A DNA stretch of 43,192 nt from an uncultured Alistipes sp. (GCA_900768045.1 CAAGBL010000066.1:1-43192), one strand, 5' to 3'. Counted from the stretch's first letter, positions 15,724 to 25,300 are shown. The notes: generated by a model not told the origin, from the letters alone. Translations and numbers: made by a program.

Positions 15724-16164
15724 TTAGAAGATTGGCTTAGCCTCCGATGCACGTGTAGTTGTCGCCTCGTCCTTAATCTCCTGAGGAATAGTACACTTCT
15801 CGTAGATACTTACGACACTTGTGTCCTCCTGGCTCATCAACGTAAGCTTTCCATCAGCCACCATAAACTTGTAGCCACAAGCCCATGGCTTACCGTCGGC
15901 ATACGAGCCAGTAATAACATCATTATTTATGCTATATGTGCCCTCAAAGTGCTCATAGTAGAGAGAGTAAACCTGCTGGTAAATATTGAACTTGCCACTC
16001 GTAAACTCAACATATACGTCGAACACGGGAGCCTCGCCATTCCAATCTACAATATGCCACTGACCTGCGATATCAGATGAATCACCAACAGGGCCACCAT
16101 TAGGCTCTTCGCAACCAACAAGCGCAAGGAGTGCAACTGCAAATATTGCAAAAAACTTCTTCAT
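15724..16164 (-). CDS. Small lipocalin-like lipoprotein 2, paired with S8 protease 2
   Basis: A 146-residue lipoprotein (lipobox LVGC, Cys18). It matches the product of 18361-18834 along its length: W-x-V-x-x-NGE, VYVEFTSGKFNIYQQVYSL, EGTYS, a GKLTL strand, and a shared tail CTIPQEIKDEA...TRASEA. The strand pattern suggests a lipocalin-like barrel. I chose the ATG at 16164, which gives a proper signal peptide. The longer frame from 16206 would overlap the protease stop. It lies 32 bases after S8 protease 2. Function is unknown; a role as inhibitor, chaperone or cofactor of that protease is inferred from the duplicated arrangement. Confidence 0.8.
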   Translation of the reverse strand: MKKFFAIFAVALLALVGCEEPNGGPVGDSSDIAGQWHIVDWNGEAPVFDVYVEFTSGKFNIYQQVYSLYYEHFEGTYSINNDVITGSYADGKPWACGYKFMVADGKLTLMSQEDTSVVSIYEKCTIPQEIKDEATTTRASEAKPIF

Positions 16165-16196
16165 ATCTCGAAACATTTTTAGCATTAAACCATCTA

Positions 16197-18194
16197 TTAC
16201 AACCAACCACCAGGGTTAATAGGAGAACCTGTACCCTCGTCAATCTTAACGCCTGGACGAGCAATAATAGCAAACTCCTGCTGTGCCTCCATACCTCCAG
16301 TGATCTGGCCACCACCAACTATTGTACCACCAGCAATATACTTCAATGTCACGAGTGCAGAACCTGGCTTAGTACATGTCATAATGAGTTTGCTACCCAT
16401 AAACTTAACGTCAGTGATACCGAGCTTCTCCTGAACATCGGCAGGAATCTCAGACTGAAGCATCTTAATCTGACATTTGCCATCGCCAATATAGTTGGAG
16501 ATATCAAGAATAGCCTGCTCGCCAACAGGCACAGGGATACATGTAGTACCACGCACAGCCATCAACACACGGTAAGCGTCGATAAGACCTGTACCCATCT
16601 TGTTGGTGTAGTTCTGAAGGTTGATTGTGCCACCTTCGTAGCTTGACTTGTTACCAGATAGGGCTCCGAAGCCAGTTACTGACGATACGATGATATCCTT
16701 AAGCTCTGGGAGTGTGAGGACAATACCATTATCCGCTGCATAAGAGATAGCCAACGCTGCAATACCCGACACGTGAGGACACGCCATTGATGTACCCTGC
16801 ATGCGAGCATACTTATTACCTGGGAGTGTAGACGCCACACAACCATAGTCGATGGTAGTACCACCACGTACAAAATACTCGCCACCAGGAGCCGACACGT
16901 TACAGCCACGGTCGTAGCATGTGTAGTATGTTGGAAGACCATCAGGTGCGATAGCCGACACTGCGATAAGCTTGTTCCAAGCAGCAGGATAGCCAGCCAC
17001 AGGCTTACCATCGTTACCCGCTGCGAAGATAACGATACCGCCCTCAAGATTTGGGTGGTTCTTGGTCTCCATGAAGTATTTTAATGCCTCAACCTCAACA
17101 GATGTAGAGCCATTCTCGAAGCCTGAGTCATTAGGAAGCTGACCAGCTCCAAAGCCCCATGAATTCTGCAATACACAAGCTCCACGGTCAGCAGCATACG
17201 CTATAGCCTCAGCTGTATTTGATGGGCTTGCAGCAGTACCGCCCGAGATAATCTGGCATGAGATAAGACGCACACCATCGCCATTGCCCGAGCCACCAGC
17301 AACGCCACTAACACCAACACCATTGTTGTTAACAGCAGCAATAGTACCAGCAACGTGAGTACCGTGACCAGAGTCGCCCGTACGTGCCCAACTAATAGGG
17401 CCCTTATGTATCTCTACGAAGTTGTAGCCATAAACGTCGTCAACATAGCCATTACCATCATCATCAACGCCTTCCTCGCCGTTGAGCTCTGCCTCGTTAA
17501 CATGCATATTTGAGTTAAGATCCTCGTGCTCGTAGCAAACACCCTCGTCAACAACTGCTACAATGACATCAGGGCGACCTGTTGTGAGCTCCCAAGCATC
17601 GAAAAGGTTGATATCTGCACCAGCCTTAACATTTGGGAAGTCTACACTTCCGTCGTTGTTGTAGTGCCACTGCTGAGAGAGCATTGGATCGTTGAAAGGA
17701 AGATTCGTAGCACGTGTAGCCTCAAATGAGGTAATCTCTGTAGGCTGCACCTTAGGAGCAACAACACGATTAGAGAACTGAACACGCTCAACAACATCGA
17801 GCTCGGCAAGAGTCTTAGCTACAACATCGAGGTCTGCATCCTCAGACATCGACACTGTGAACCAACGGTGCATGCCACGCTCACGCTTACGCTCAGCGTT
17901 CACCTTGAGGTTGAACACCTGCTTGATATTCTCAGCGCCAATCTCCATGAGCACTGCATCGAGCGCAGTTACACCCGAGCGAGTAGCCATCTCAGCACCC
18001 TCAAGCTGCTCAGCAGTAGCATCATCAACATAGATGATAAGCTCGCCCTTTATAGCCTCTTCAGGGGTGTTCACAAACTTCTTAAGCAGAGCGGCATCAA
18101 CAGATGTTGACGCTGTATTGTCAACATTGTCAGTAGCACAAGACACTGCGAAGATTCCTGCAAGTGCAAGAATAAAGAGTTTTGTTCTATTCAT
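16197..18194 (-). CDS. S8 (subtilisin-family) lipoprotein protease 2
   Basis: A 665-residue lipoprotein (FAVSC, Cys19) with a prodomain at about 40-145, then the S8 domain: Asp216 (VAVVDEG), His277 (DSGHGTHVAGT), Asn394 (AAGND) and Ser469 (MQGTSMACPHVSG). The loop GVDDDGNGYVDDVYGYNF is a probable calcium site. At the junction between prodomain and protease is EATRATNLPFND, a likely Arg cleavage site. A beta-rich C-terminal extension (about 540-665) ends NPGGWL. It is homologous throughout to S8 protease 1, which ends DNGGWL. It is the first gene of module 2, followed 32 bases later by its small lipoprotein. Role: degrading protein at the cell surface. Confidence 0.93.
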   Translation of the reverse strand: MNRTKLFILALAGIFAVSCATDNVDNTASTSVDAALLKKFVNTPEEAIKGELIIYVDDATAEQLEGAEMATRSGVTALDAVLMEIGAENIKQVFNLKVNAERKRERGMHRWFTVSMSEDADLDVVAKTLAELDVVERVQFSNRVVAPKVQPTEITSFEATRATNLPFNDPMLSQQWHYNNDGSVDFPNVKAGADINLFDAWELTTGRPDVIVAVVDEGVCYEHEDLNSNMHVNEAELNGEEGVDDDGNGYVDDVYGYNFVEIHKGPISWARTGDSGHGTHVAGTIAAVNNNGVGVSGVAGGSGNGDGVRLISCQIISGGTAASPSNTAEAIAYAADRGACVLQNSWGFGAGQLPNDSGFENGSTSVEVEALKYFMETKNHPNLEGGIVIFAAGNDGKPVAGYPAAWNKLIAVSAIAPDGLPTYYTCYDRGCNVSAPGGEYFVRGGTTIDYGCVASTLPGNKYARMQGTSMACPHVSGIAALAISYAADNGIVLTLPELKDIIVSSVTGFGALSGNKSSYEGGTINLQNYTNKMGTGLIDAYRVLMAVRGTTCIPVPVGEQAILDISNYIGDGKCQIKMLQSEIPADVQEKLGITDVKFMGSKLIMTCTKPGSALVTLKYIAGGTIVGGGQITGGMEAQQEFAIIARPGVKIDEGTGSPINPGGWL

Positions 18195-18256
18195 AGTAGT
18201 TTAATTAAAAGTTTTCCAGCATCATAGGGCATGCCTTTGCACACCTCGTCAAAGTG

Positions 18257-18264
18257 CAAATATA
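18257..18264 (-). promoter_or_regulatory. Candidate -7 box of S8 protease 2
   Basis: Minus-strand TATATTTG lies about 63 bases before the ATG of S8 protease 2, between it and the terminator of module 1. No TTG is visible at the usual distance. Confidence 0.45.
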
Positions 18265-18300
18265 GATATTTTTTTTGAAATATTATTATGCTCACGCAAC

Positions 18301-18341
18301 AAAAAAACGTAGAACGCACAAATGTACGCTCCACGTTTTTT
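18301..18341. terminator. Terminator after module 1
   Basis: ACGTAGAACGCAC and GTACGCTCCACGT form a stem flanked by A7 and T6, so it can act in both directions. It separates the first protease module from the second. Confidence 0.8.
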
Positions 18342-18360
18342 CATTGATTACAAGACCAGA

Positions 18361-18834
18361 CTACAAAAATGGGATAACTGCCTCGCTACGAGTGCCTGCC
18401 GAAGCCTCATTCTTAACATCCTCAGGAATAGTGCATGCCTCGTAAACACAAGTAATAGGGTTCTCGTCGGCGCTCTTGAGTGTCAATGTCTTGCCATCAG
18501 CCGACACGCCACCAGTGTACTCACTCTTCCATGCACCACCCTCGAAGTACTCGCCAGAAAGCTTGTTGCCAGATACGGTATACTGACCCTCATACAACTT
18601 GAAATCGAGCGTATACATCTGCTGATACATAGTAAAGAAGCCCTGGTCAAAACTGATATAGACATGGAACTTATTAGCCTCACCATTTACAGATACCAAC
18701 TTCCACTCATTCTCAATTGTCTCGAAGCCACCATTAATATCATTACCGGGGCCTTCTGGTCCAGAAGATGGTTTACAACCTACCATTGCCATAAGCAAAA
18801 CAACTGCCAATGACCATATTTTTAAACTCTTCAT
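18361..18834 (-). CDS. Small lipocalin-like lipoprotein 1, paired with S8 protease 1
   Basis: A 157-residue lipoprotein (AMVGC, Cys20) with a Gly/Pro linker, then a beta-rich domain: EWKLVSVNGEANKFHVYISF, GFFTMYQQMYTLDF, GKTLTLKS. The tail CTIPEDVKNEA...GTRSEA closely matches that of the protein at 15724-16164. The pairing of one such lipoprotein with each S8 protease, 36 bases downstream here, points to a dedicated partner. Family assignment is tentative, and no catalytic residues are evident. A terminator follows. Confidence 0.8.
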   Translation of the reverse strand: MKSLKIWSLAVVLLMAMVGCKPSSGPEGPGNDINGGFETIENEWKLVSVNGEANKFHVYISFDQGFFTMYQQMYTLDFKLYEGQYTVSGNKLSGEYFEGGAWKSEYTGGVSADGKTLTLKSADENPITCVYEACTIPEDVKNEASAGTRSEAVIPFL

Positions 18835-18870
18835 AAAGCTAAGTTAATGTTTCAAAAAATTAGACTTCTA

Positions 18871-20931
18871 CTACAACCAGCCGCCATTGTCGTTAGCGTC
18901 ACGAGCAACAAGCACAACATCCTTCTCTATGAGCTTACCGCCAACAATGTCGCCACCGCCAACTTTATCGCCACCAGCAATATACTTAACTGTAAGCACA
19001 CCAATACCAGACTTCGTACATGTTAGATAGATACTCTTGCTAAAGAACTCTACCTTGTCGATGCCAAGTCGCTTCTTAGTATCCTCTGAAATCTCGTATC
19101 CGTTATATGCCTTAACAGCGATATCGCCGTTACCTACGAGGCTGGCTATATCCAATACGAGCTCCTTACCAACAGTTACAGGAACACACTTAGCACCACG
19201 AACACTCATAATTGCCATTAGTGCATCGAGCTTACCAGTACCCATATTACCCTTATATTGATTAAGGTTCATGTTACCATATGACTCAAAGCCTGGGTAG
19301 ATAGGCTTAGTGCCAGTAAGCTGGTCGTCGATGTTACGAACTGATGATGCAAGGATATCGTAAAGTTGCTTATTAGTAAGTGTAATGCCATTCTCTACGG
19401 CATAAGAGAGTACCAAAGCGGCAACACCAGAGACGTGAGGACATGCCATTGATGTACCATTCATATAACCATAGTCCTCACCATAAGGAGCACCTGTATA
19501 AGGATCGATAGTCTCTGTAGGGAGCGTTGATAACACACCACCTTCATACTGATACTCGCCATTAGCAACAAATAGGTCGCCACCAGGAGCTGCTACATTA
19601 CAACCAGTCTTGTAGTTAGTGTAGCTTGTTGGAAGACCGTCTGGAGAATAGGCTGTTACGCACAAGAACTCGTTGTAAGCACCTGGATAGTCCGCCGACT
19701 CCTGAGTGTCGTTACCCGCAGCAAAAATAGCCACATTACCACTCATCGCTGGGCAGTTGCTCTTACTTACAAAATAGCGCAATGCCTTGAGCTCAACATT
19801 ATAGGCACTCTCATAAGCTGCATCAGTCATATTTGTTCCTGTTGCATAGCCCCATGAGTTTTGAAGAATTGAAGCGCCATTATCAGCAGCATACTCAATA
19901 CCTTTAGCATTAGCTGCAGGAGAGGTTCTATCTACACCGTCAAAAATCTGAATAGACATGATGCGCACACCATCGCCATTACCTGAGCCACCTGCAACGC
20001 CTGCAACGCCAATGCCATTGTTATTAACAGCAGCTACAGTACCTGCAACGTGAGTACCATGGCCTACGTCACCGTCCCACGCTCTTACACCTTCGATAGT
20101 TACCCAATCACCTTTGTCCCAAGTGATGTTGCCAGTTCCCTTCACAGCATTGATACCATGAATATCATCAACAACGCCATTGCCATCGTCATCCTTACCT
20201 TCGACACCATTGAGCTCCTTCTCGTTTACCCACATATTATCCTTAAGGTCAGGGTGAGAGTACTTAACACCCTCGTCAACTACAGCTACGATAATCTGGT
20301 TATTACCCTTAGTATAGTTCCATGCTGCAAAGGCGTTGATATCCTCACCCTCACGTGATGTTGGAAAGATAGCCTTCAAGCCCTGGTTATGGTAGTGCCA
20401 CTGCAACTCAAGCTTAGGATCATTGAAAGGCATCTCAACATCCTCAACACGTGTAGACGGCATCTCGGCTGCAGGCACTGCTCTTACGTTAGGACGCTGC
20501 AACATTGTTGAATACTGAACATGATTAACCTCTTTGATTGCTGCAAACTTCTCTGCAGTAGCAACGAGGTCGCTCTCCTCGTTGAACTTCACAACAAACC
20601 AACGATGAAGGTCATACTTACGCTTCTCATCGCCGTTGATGTTCATATTGAAGACAGGCTCTACAGACTCAGCGCCAAGCTCGATAGCCACAGCATCGAG
20701 GGCATCGATACCAGAGCGTGTTGCCGACTCTGCGGCTGTCCATGCCTCGGCAGCCTCCTCACTCACAAATAGCACGAGCTCGCCTTTGGCAGCATGCTCA
20801 GGAGTGTTAATAATCTTCTTGGACACACTTACCACAGCATCATTCGTTGACTCGTCCATTACTGGATCCTGCACACATGACACTGCGAAGATTGCAGCCA
20901 AGGCAAACAATGAAATTTTAACCTTATTCAT
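18871..20931 (-). CDS. S8 (subtilisin-family) lipoprotein protease 1
   Basis: A 686-residue lipoprotein (FAVSC, Cys19). I chose the ATG at 20931 because the lipoprotein signal starts there; the frame is open to 20961. In this numbering the catalytic residues are Asp219 (VAVVDEG), His291 (DVGHGTHVAGT), Asn407 (AAGND) and Ser494 (MNGTSMACPHVSG). The prodomain (about 40-150) carries ATRSGIDALDAV, and PSTRVEDVEMPFND marks the junction with the protease domain. GKDDDGNGVVDDIHG is a probable calcium loop. The beta-rich C-terminus ends DNGGWL. It heads module 1 and is preceded by the terminator of the susCD unit, so it likely has its own promoter. Confidence 0.93.
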   Translation of the reverse strand: MNKVKISLFALAAIFAVSCVQDPVMDESTNDAVVSVSKKIINTPEHAAKGELVLFVSEEAAEAWTAAESATRSGIDALDAVAIELGAESVEPVFNMNINGDEKRKYDLHRWFVVKFNEESDLVATAEKFAAIKEVNHVQYSTMLQRPNVRAVPAAEMPSTRVEDVEMPFNDPKLELQWHYHNQGLKAIFPTSREGEDINAFAAWNYTKGNNQIIVAVVDEGVKYSHPDLKDNMWVNEKELNGVEGKDDDGNGVVDDIHGINAVKGTGNITWDKGDWVTIEGVRAWDGDVGHGTHVAGTVAAVNNNGIGVAGVAGGSGNGDGVRIMSIQIFDGVDRTSPAANAKGIEYAADNGASILQNSWGYATGTNMTDAAYESAYNVELKALRYFVSKSNCPAMSGNVAIFAAGNDTQESADYPGAYNEFLCVTAYSPDGLPTSYTNYKTGCNVAAPGGDLFVANGEYQYEGGVLSTLPTETIDPYTGAPYGEDYGYMNGTSMACPHVSGVAALVLSYAVENGITLTNKQLYDILASSVRNIDDQLTGTKPIYPGFESYGNMNLNQYKGNMGTGKLDALMAIMSVRGAKCVPVTVGKELVLDIASLVGNGDIAVKAYNGYEISEDTKKRLGIDKVEFFSKSIYLTCTKSGIGVLTVKYIAGGDKVGGGDIVGGKLIEKDVVLVARDANDNGGWL

Positions 20932-21007
20932 AGATAATTTTGTAATTAAGTTGTTTCTCAAACACTGCTTCGAGCGTACTCAAAATTTTCCGCACTCTCT
21001 CAAGTTG

Positions 21008-21015
21008 CAAATATA
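21008..21015 (-). promoter_or_regulatory. Candidate -7 box of S8 protease 1
   Basis: Minus-strand TATATTTG lies about 77 bases before the S8 protease 1 ATG, downstream of the susCD-unit terminator. No clear -33 TTG was found. Confidence 0.45.
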
Positions 21016-21137
21016 CTAAAAATTGAGAAAGTAACGCATCGGTCCATAAAAAATTTTGTGAAAACACGTATAATAGCCACGAGTTGAGTAGCTGAGGCGA
21101 CTATGAGAAGTGAACAAGGCAATATATTCCCCTCTAA

Positions 21138-21171
21138 ACAAAAAAGTGGCTTGCCCCAAAGGACAAGCCAC
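21138..21171 (-). terminator. Intrinsic terminator of the susCD-lipoprotein unit
   Basis: In the minus direction, GTGGCTTG and CAAGCCAC pair around a ten-base loop and are followed by TTTTTTGTTT. It lies 23 bases after the stop of the 773-residue lipoprotein gene and separates the importer genes from the protease modules. Confidence 0.85.
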
Positions 21172-21193
21172 GAATATTGAGATAATTTAAAAT

Positions 21194-23515
21194 TTATCGC
21201 TGAATAGTTGTCTTTGAGAAACCATTCTTCAACTCGCCATGGTAAGGCTTAACAACCTCTACATACTCAGCACGCTTAGCCTCAACTGCATAAGACTCAG
21301 CGCTGATAGTTGCAGACAATGACTGAGCCTCTGGCTGCTCTGGCTGCTCTGGCTGCTCCTCTACATAAGGTACAATTGTAGCCGCTGGAGTAAACTCAAA
21401 TACTACAGATGAAATACCCCACTGTTCAGTAGCTTTATCTAGTGCAAGGTTGTAGCAAGAGTAGTAAGTAAGAATCTCCTCCAGACCATTCTCACCAACC
21501 TTAATCTTAAGGGCAGACATATTCTCATCATCAGCAGTTGCAGTATTACTATAAGAATAAGCTTCAGTTCCTTCTTCATTAGTTATCATAATGATATCGT
21601 AAAGTGAATCAAGACCATACTGTGCCAACCAAGCCTCATAACCATAAGCCATACCGCTCACTGAAAGAATGCTTGTCTCTTTATCGTAATTAGCATACCA
21701 CTTAACTCCAAACTCTGCCTCAAAGACGAAAGTAGTGTAGCTCTTAGCTGGTGTAACTTTGAAGATTGACTCATAGTCACCCTCAGTAACCTTATAAGAA
21801 CCTACTCGGAAATCACCATCATACTCAGGGGTAGTATACTCCTCGCAACGAACATCTACGTTTGTACCATAAATAGTCTCGAAGCGCAAGAATACAGTTG
21901 CAGTAGTTAAAGGATTAACAGTGAAGCTACCTACAACAGAACCTTTCTCTGCAATTGTCTCAATCCACTCTGATGCATCATTACCATCAAAAAGTTCATC
22001 CAATGTAACCTTACCAGCCGCAATTGCTTCATCTACAGCTGGACCATTACCTACAAAGTACTTGATAGCCTTAAGCTGTGAAGCATCAGCAGTAATCTTT
22101 ACACCAATGCTGAAGCAAGCAGGAGACTTCTCCTCAATCTCCTCAGCACGCTCAGGCTCTACCAACTGTGAAGGAACACCCACCTCAACCTTAACCTCAA
22201 CCTCTGGCATCTCACCAGTACCGTTGAAGTAGAAGTTAAGAGCATGAGCATCCTCAGCACAAGCCTCACCCTCTGCGTTGTAAGGAACAGCTACAAGAGT
22301 GTAAACGCCCTTAGTAAGCTCAACCTCCCACTTAGTAGTCTCAATATCTGACTCATATACTTTAATCTCCTCAGAGCCCTCAACAATAGCAGTAACAGTT
22401 GCAGATGGATCAGCGGTTACATCACCCTGAACAAATGCGAACTTGTAAGAAGCTACGTCAGCGCCCAAAAGGAAGTTGAATACACCCTTAGCAGTAGCAC
22501 CATTAGCAGATACGTACATACCATCGAATGTTGCAGAGATGGTGTAATCAGTAAGGACAGTACCAGGCACAATAAACGACATAAGACCCGCAGTGTTTGA
22601 CAAAGCACCAGTAGCCATATAAAGCTTACCACCATCAATTATGCCTAACAATACATTATTCTGTGGGAATGTTATAAAACCATCCTTAAGTGTGATTGGA
22701 GCCTTGTAAGAACCGTCCTCGTTCTCAGGAATGTAAAGACATGCAGGAACTGCGCCATCTGAGAAGTTAATATCAAAGCCCAACATTACTGGGTTCTCAG
22801 CCAACACAACGTTGTTAGGATCAGTGATATCAAACTCAATGTAGTGGTCGTTACCATCAAAATTAAGGAAAGCAGGAACACTACCCCAAAGATCACCAAA
22901 TACATCAGGTGCAGCAGGGTTCTTAACACGGATACGGTTTGGATTGTCACCATGCTTCTCGAATACGACAGGAGCTACATAACCTGGCTCAATGTTAACG
23001 TTTGCCAAGGCCATGATATCACGATAGTAATCATCTACATACAAACCTTCACCCCACTCTTCCCATGGCTCTGGGATAATGATGGTGAAAACATACTCTG
23101 AGATAGCATAGTTAGTTGCCTCAGTTGGCTGAAGCTGAACCAAGATAGAGTACTCCTTACCCTCTACGAGCTGAGAACCATCAAATGCGATAGTATATGT
23201 AGTCTCTGACTCGCCTGCATTAAAATCTACAGAAGCTGGGAAAGTGAAAAGACCTGATGGTTGCTCATCTGCACCAACAACCTCATCAGCACGTACAGAC
23301 ACAGTTGCCTGCTCATCTGCTACCAAACGTGCAACTGCAATATCAACAGAAGTAGATTCGGCAGTTACAACAAGCTTAGCAGTGCTGGGGAAGTATACTC
23401 CCATGTTGCCATCCTTGGCACCTGGAGTATAATCTGCATACTGGTGCTCGCACGATGTCATTGAAAGGACACCTACGAAAGCAAGAAGCAGATATATAAA
23501 ATTAAACTTTTTCAT
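21194..23515 (-). CDS. Large surface lipoprotein of the SusCD unit
   Basis: A 773-residue lipoprotein (SMTSC, Cys22). Residues 35-150 look like an immunoglobulin-like or Calx-beta/DUF4843-type domain of the kind that opens many SusE-position proteins. The rest is beta-rich without a motif I recognise, up to a Pro-Glu-Gln linker (PEQPEQPEQPEAQ) near 725. About 35 residues follow, with no T9SS-type C-terminal domain evident. By position after susD it should be a surface ligand-binding protein. Given the proteases downstream, the ligand may be a peptide or protein. That is inference; no catalytic signature is visible. Confidence 0.78.
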   Translation of the reverse strand: MKKFNFIYLLLAFVGVLSMTSCEHQYADYTPGAKDGNMGVYFPSTAKLVVTAESTSVDIAVARLVADEQATVSVRADEVVGADEQPSGLFTFPASVDFNAGESETTYTIAFDGSQLVEGKEYSILVQLQPTEATNYAISEYVFTIIIPEPWEEWGEGLYVDDYYRDIMALANVNIEPGYVAPVVFEKHGDNPNRIRVKNPAAPDVFGDLWGSVPAFLNFDGNDHYIEFDITDPNNVVLAENPVMLGFDINFSDGAVPACLYIPENEDGSYKAPITLKDGFITFPQNNVLLGIIDGGKLYMATGALSNTAGLMSFIVPGTVLTDYTISATFDGMYVSANGATAKGVFNFLLGADVASYKFAFVQGDVTADPSATVTAIVEGSEEIKVYESDIETTKWEVELTKGVYTLVAVPYNAEGEACAEDAHALNFYFNGTGEMPEVEVKVEVGVPSQLVEPERAEEIEEKSPACFSIGVKITADASQLKAIKYFVGNGPAVDEAIAAGKVTLDELFDGNDASEWIETIAEKGSVVGSFTVNPLTTATVFLRFETIYGTNVDVRCEEYTTPEYDGDFRVGSYKVTEGDYESIFKVTPAKSYTTFVFEAEFGVKWYANYDKETSILSVSGMAYGYEAWLAQYGLDSLYDIIMITNEEGTEAYSYSNTATADDENMSALKIKVGENGLEEILTYYSCYNLALDKATEQWGISSVVFEFTPAATIVPYVEEQPEQPEQPEAQSLSATISAESYAVEAKRAEYVEVVKPYHGELKNGFSKTTIQR
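21331..21357. repeat. Three tandem 9-base repeats in the lipoprotein linker
   Basis: CTGGCTGCT repeats three times and encodes the Pro-Glu-Gln linker on the minus strand. Gain or loss of a unit would keep frame and alter only linker length. Confidence 0.8.
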
Positions 23516-23545
23516 ACTTTAAAATTTTATCGTTATAATTACCGA

Positions 23546-25300
23546 CTATTTGCTAGTAACAGGTGTAAGCAAGTTGGTAGGATCGGGATTCTGAGTATCC
23601 TCATTGATACCCTTATTAACATCAACCTCACCCTTAGGAATCATTGGAGTCCACCATGGCAAGCGACCATCATGTCTGAAACGACGATCTGGATCGTAGT
23701 TAGTACCCTCGTAAGCGTTATCTACACCAATATTGAGGCGCTTCATGTCGAACATTGCAACACCCTCACCCCAGAACTCAAGATGCTTCTGGAAGAGAAT
23801 CTCATCGAGATAGTCGTTAGTTCTAATCACGTAGTTTGAGTCACGGTTTGCCATGAACTCAGCAAGCTTGGTAACAGCTGCAGTAGCGCCCTCTGTATGA
23901 TGAAGTGCCTCCATCTCAATAAAGTACATCTCCTCGCAACGCATCAATGGAACCTGAATAGTACCACCGATGATATGATCTGTACGCTCACCCTGCGCTG
24001 GACGGAACTTGAAGAATGTGTAAGGAGAGAACCCAACAAACTCCTCGATAGAAAGCTGAGTATAAGGCTTGAAAGCTTCGTATGCTGCCTCAACCTTAGA
24101 CTCATCAATGATCCAACCTAACTGCTCCTTTCCCTCGTCGTTCTCGATAGTACCCCACTTGTAGTGCGTTGGAGAGATAATAAGCTTCTTTCGGAAGTCT
24201 GTATCGTTAAGACGCTCGTAAACTACAGAGCTTACACCTGGGTGTGAATATGGAGTGTAACCATACGATGCCTCAGGAGCCATGTGTGCAGGGAACTGAA
24301 TAAGGTTGTTAGCAACAGTATCAGATGAGTGTGTCAATGTCCACATCCAAGAAGATGCCTTAGTATTAAAACCAGTAGTTACATTAGTCCACTCAGCCTC
24401 AGACATGATAGCACCACCAAACTCCTCGATAGCCATGCGAGCATACTCTGCAGCCTTAGCATAAGCCTCATTACCCTCAGGAAGCTCTCCACTCAAGAAG
24501 TCATTGAAGCCACCCAACCAAAGGTATGTACGAGCGTACAAACCATAAACAACGGCCAAAGTAGGATCAGTTGATGCCATAGGTTTGTAGTCCTCGCTGT
24601 CAAACACCTCTTCAGCAGCAGCCAAATCGCTTAAGATAAACTTAAACATTTCCTCGCGAGTGGCACGAGGATTCTGCTTCGCATCATCCTCACCTGTGAA
24701 CTCATTAACGATAGGCACTGTAAGTCCAGCAACCTTCGCCTGCTGAGCTGCATAATCTGCGCTAAGCGCTGGATCAATAGGCAAAGCTTCGAACAAACGA
24801 GCAAGATCAAGGTACAAAAGGGCACGGTATGTACGAGCAATAGCTACGTAATCAGCCATATCCTCATTACCCTCAAGGAGAATAACTAGATCATTACAAG
24901 ACTTAATAATTGGATAGTAAACATACCAAAAATAGTGTGGCATCCAACCATTCGTACCATACTGCCAGCCCCATGCAGGCATGTAATAACGGTTATAACC
25001 AGCATTCCAACCCATAGACCAACCGTTAGCAACGATTGTCTGAGCTGCCATATCGAAGAATACACCTACAGCAGGCCAACCGTAATCACCATGAATAGTA
25101 TTTGGATCATACTGTGGGGTAAGCATTGAACGTGGAATACCCTTCATAAGGTTCTCAGCGACAATCTCAATCTGACCACTCATGAGCTGCTCCTGTGTAA
25201 TAGCACTCTCCTTTGGGAAGGTCTCGCGGATACATCCACTGAGGGCGAGAGTTGCGCCAAGCGCAACAAACGCAGTTGTCAATATCTTTGAAAATTTCAT
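23546..25300 (-). CDS. SusD/RagB-family surface lipoprotein
   Basis: A 584-residue lipoprotein (ALSGC, Cys23) that caps the SusC channel and binds ligand at the cell surface. The helical TPR-type core is seen in YYPIIKSCNDLVILLEGN, YVAIARTYRALLYLDLARLFE and the C-terminal RFRHDGRLPWWTPMIPKGEV. The N-terminal half is rich in Trp and Tyr (residues 75-125), as in SusD binding regions. It lies 20 bases after susC and 30 bases before the large lipoprotein gene. With secreted proteases downstream and no glycoside hydrolase in the window, a peptide ligand, as for RagB, is more likely than a glycan. Confidence 0.92.
   Translation of the reverse strand: MKFSKILTTAFVALGATLALSGCIRETFPKESAITQEQLMSGQIEIVAENLMKGIPRSMLTPQYDPNTIHGDYGWPAVGVFFDMAAQTIVANGWSMGWNAGYNRYYMPAWGWQYGTNGWMPHYFWYVYYPIIKSCNDLVILLEGNEDMADYVAIARTYRALLYLDLARLFEALPIDPALSADYAAQQAKVAGLTVPIVNEFTGEDDAKQNPRATREEMFKFILSDLAAAEEVFDSEDYKPMASTDPTLAVVYGLYARTYLWLGGFNDFLSGELPEGNEAYAKAAEYARMAIEEFGGAIMSEAEWTNVTTGFNTKASSWMWTLTHSSDTVANNLIQFPAHMAPEASYGYTPYSHPGVSSVVYERLNDTDFRKKLIISPTHYKWGTIENDEGKEQLGWIIDESKVEAAYEAFKPYTQLSIEEFVGFSPYTFFKFRPAQGERTDHIIGGTIQVPLMRCEEMYFIEMEALHHTEGATAAVTKLAEFMANRDSNYVIRTNDYLDEILFQKHLEFWGEGVAMFDMKRLNIGVDNAYEGTNYDPDRRFRHDGRLPWWTPMIPKGEVDVNKGINEDTQNPDPTNLLTPVTSK

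Noticed and set aside
16165..16206. Longer start of small lipoprotein 2
   Set aside because: It would overlap the S8 protease stop and push the signal peptide inside the protein.
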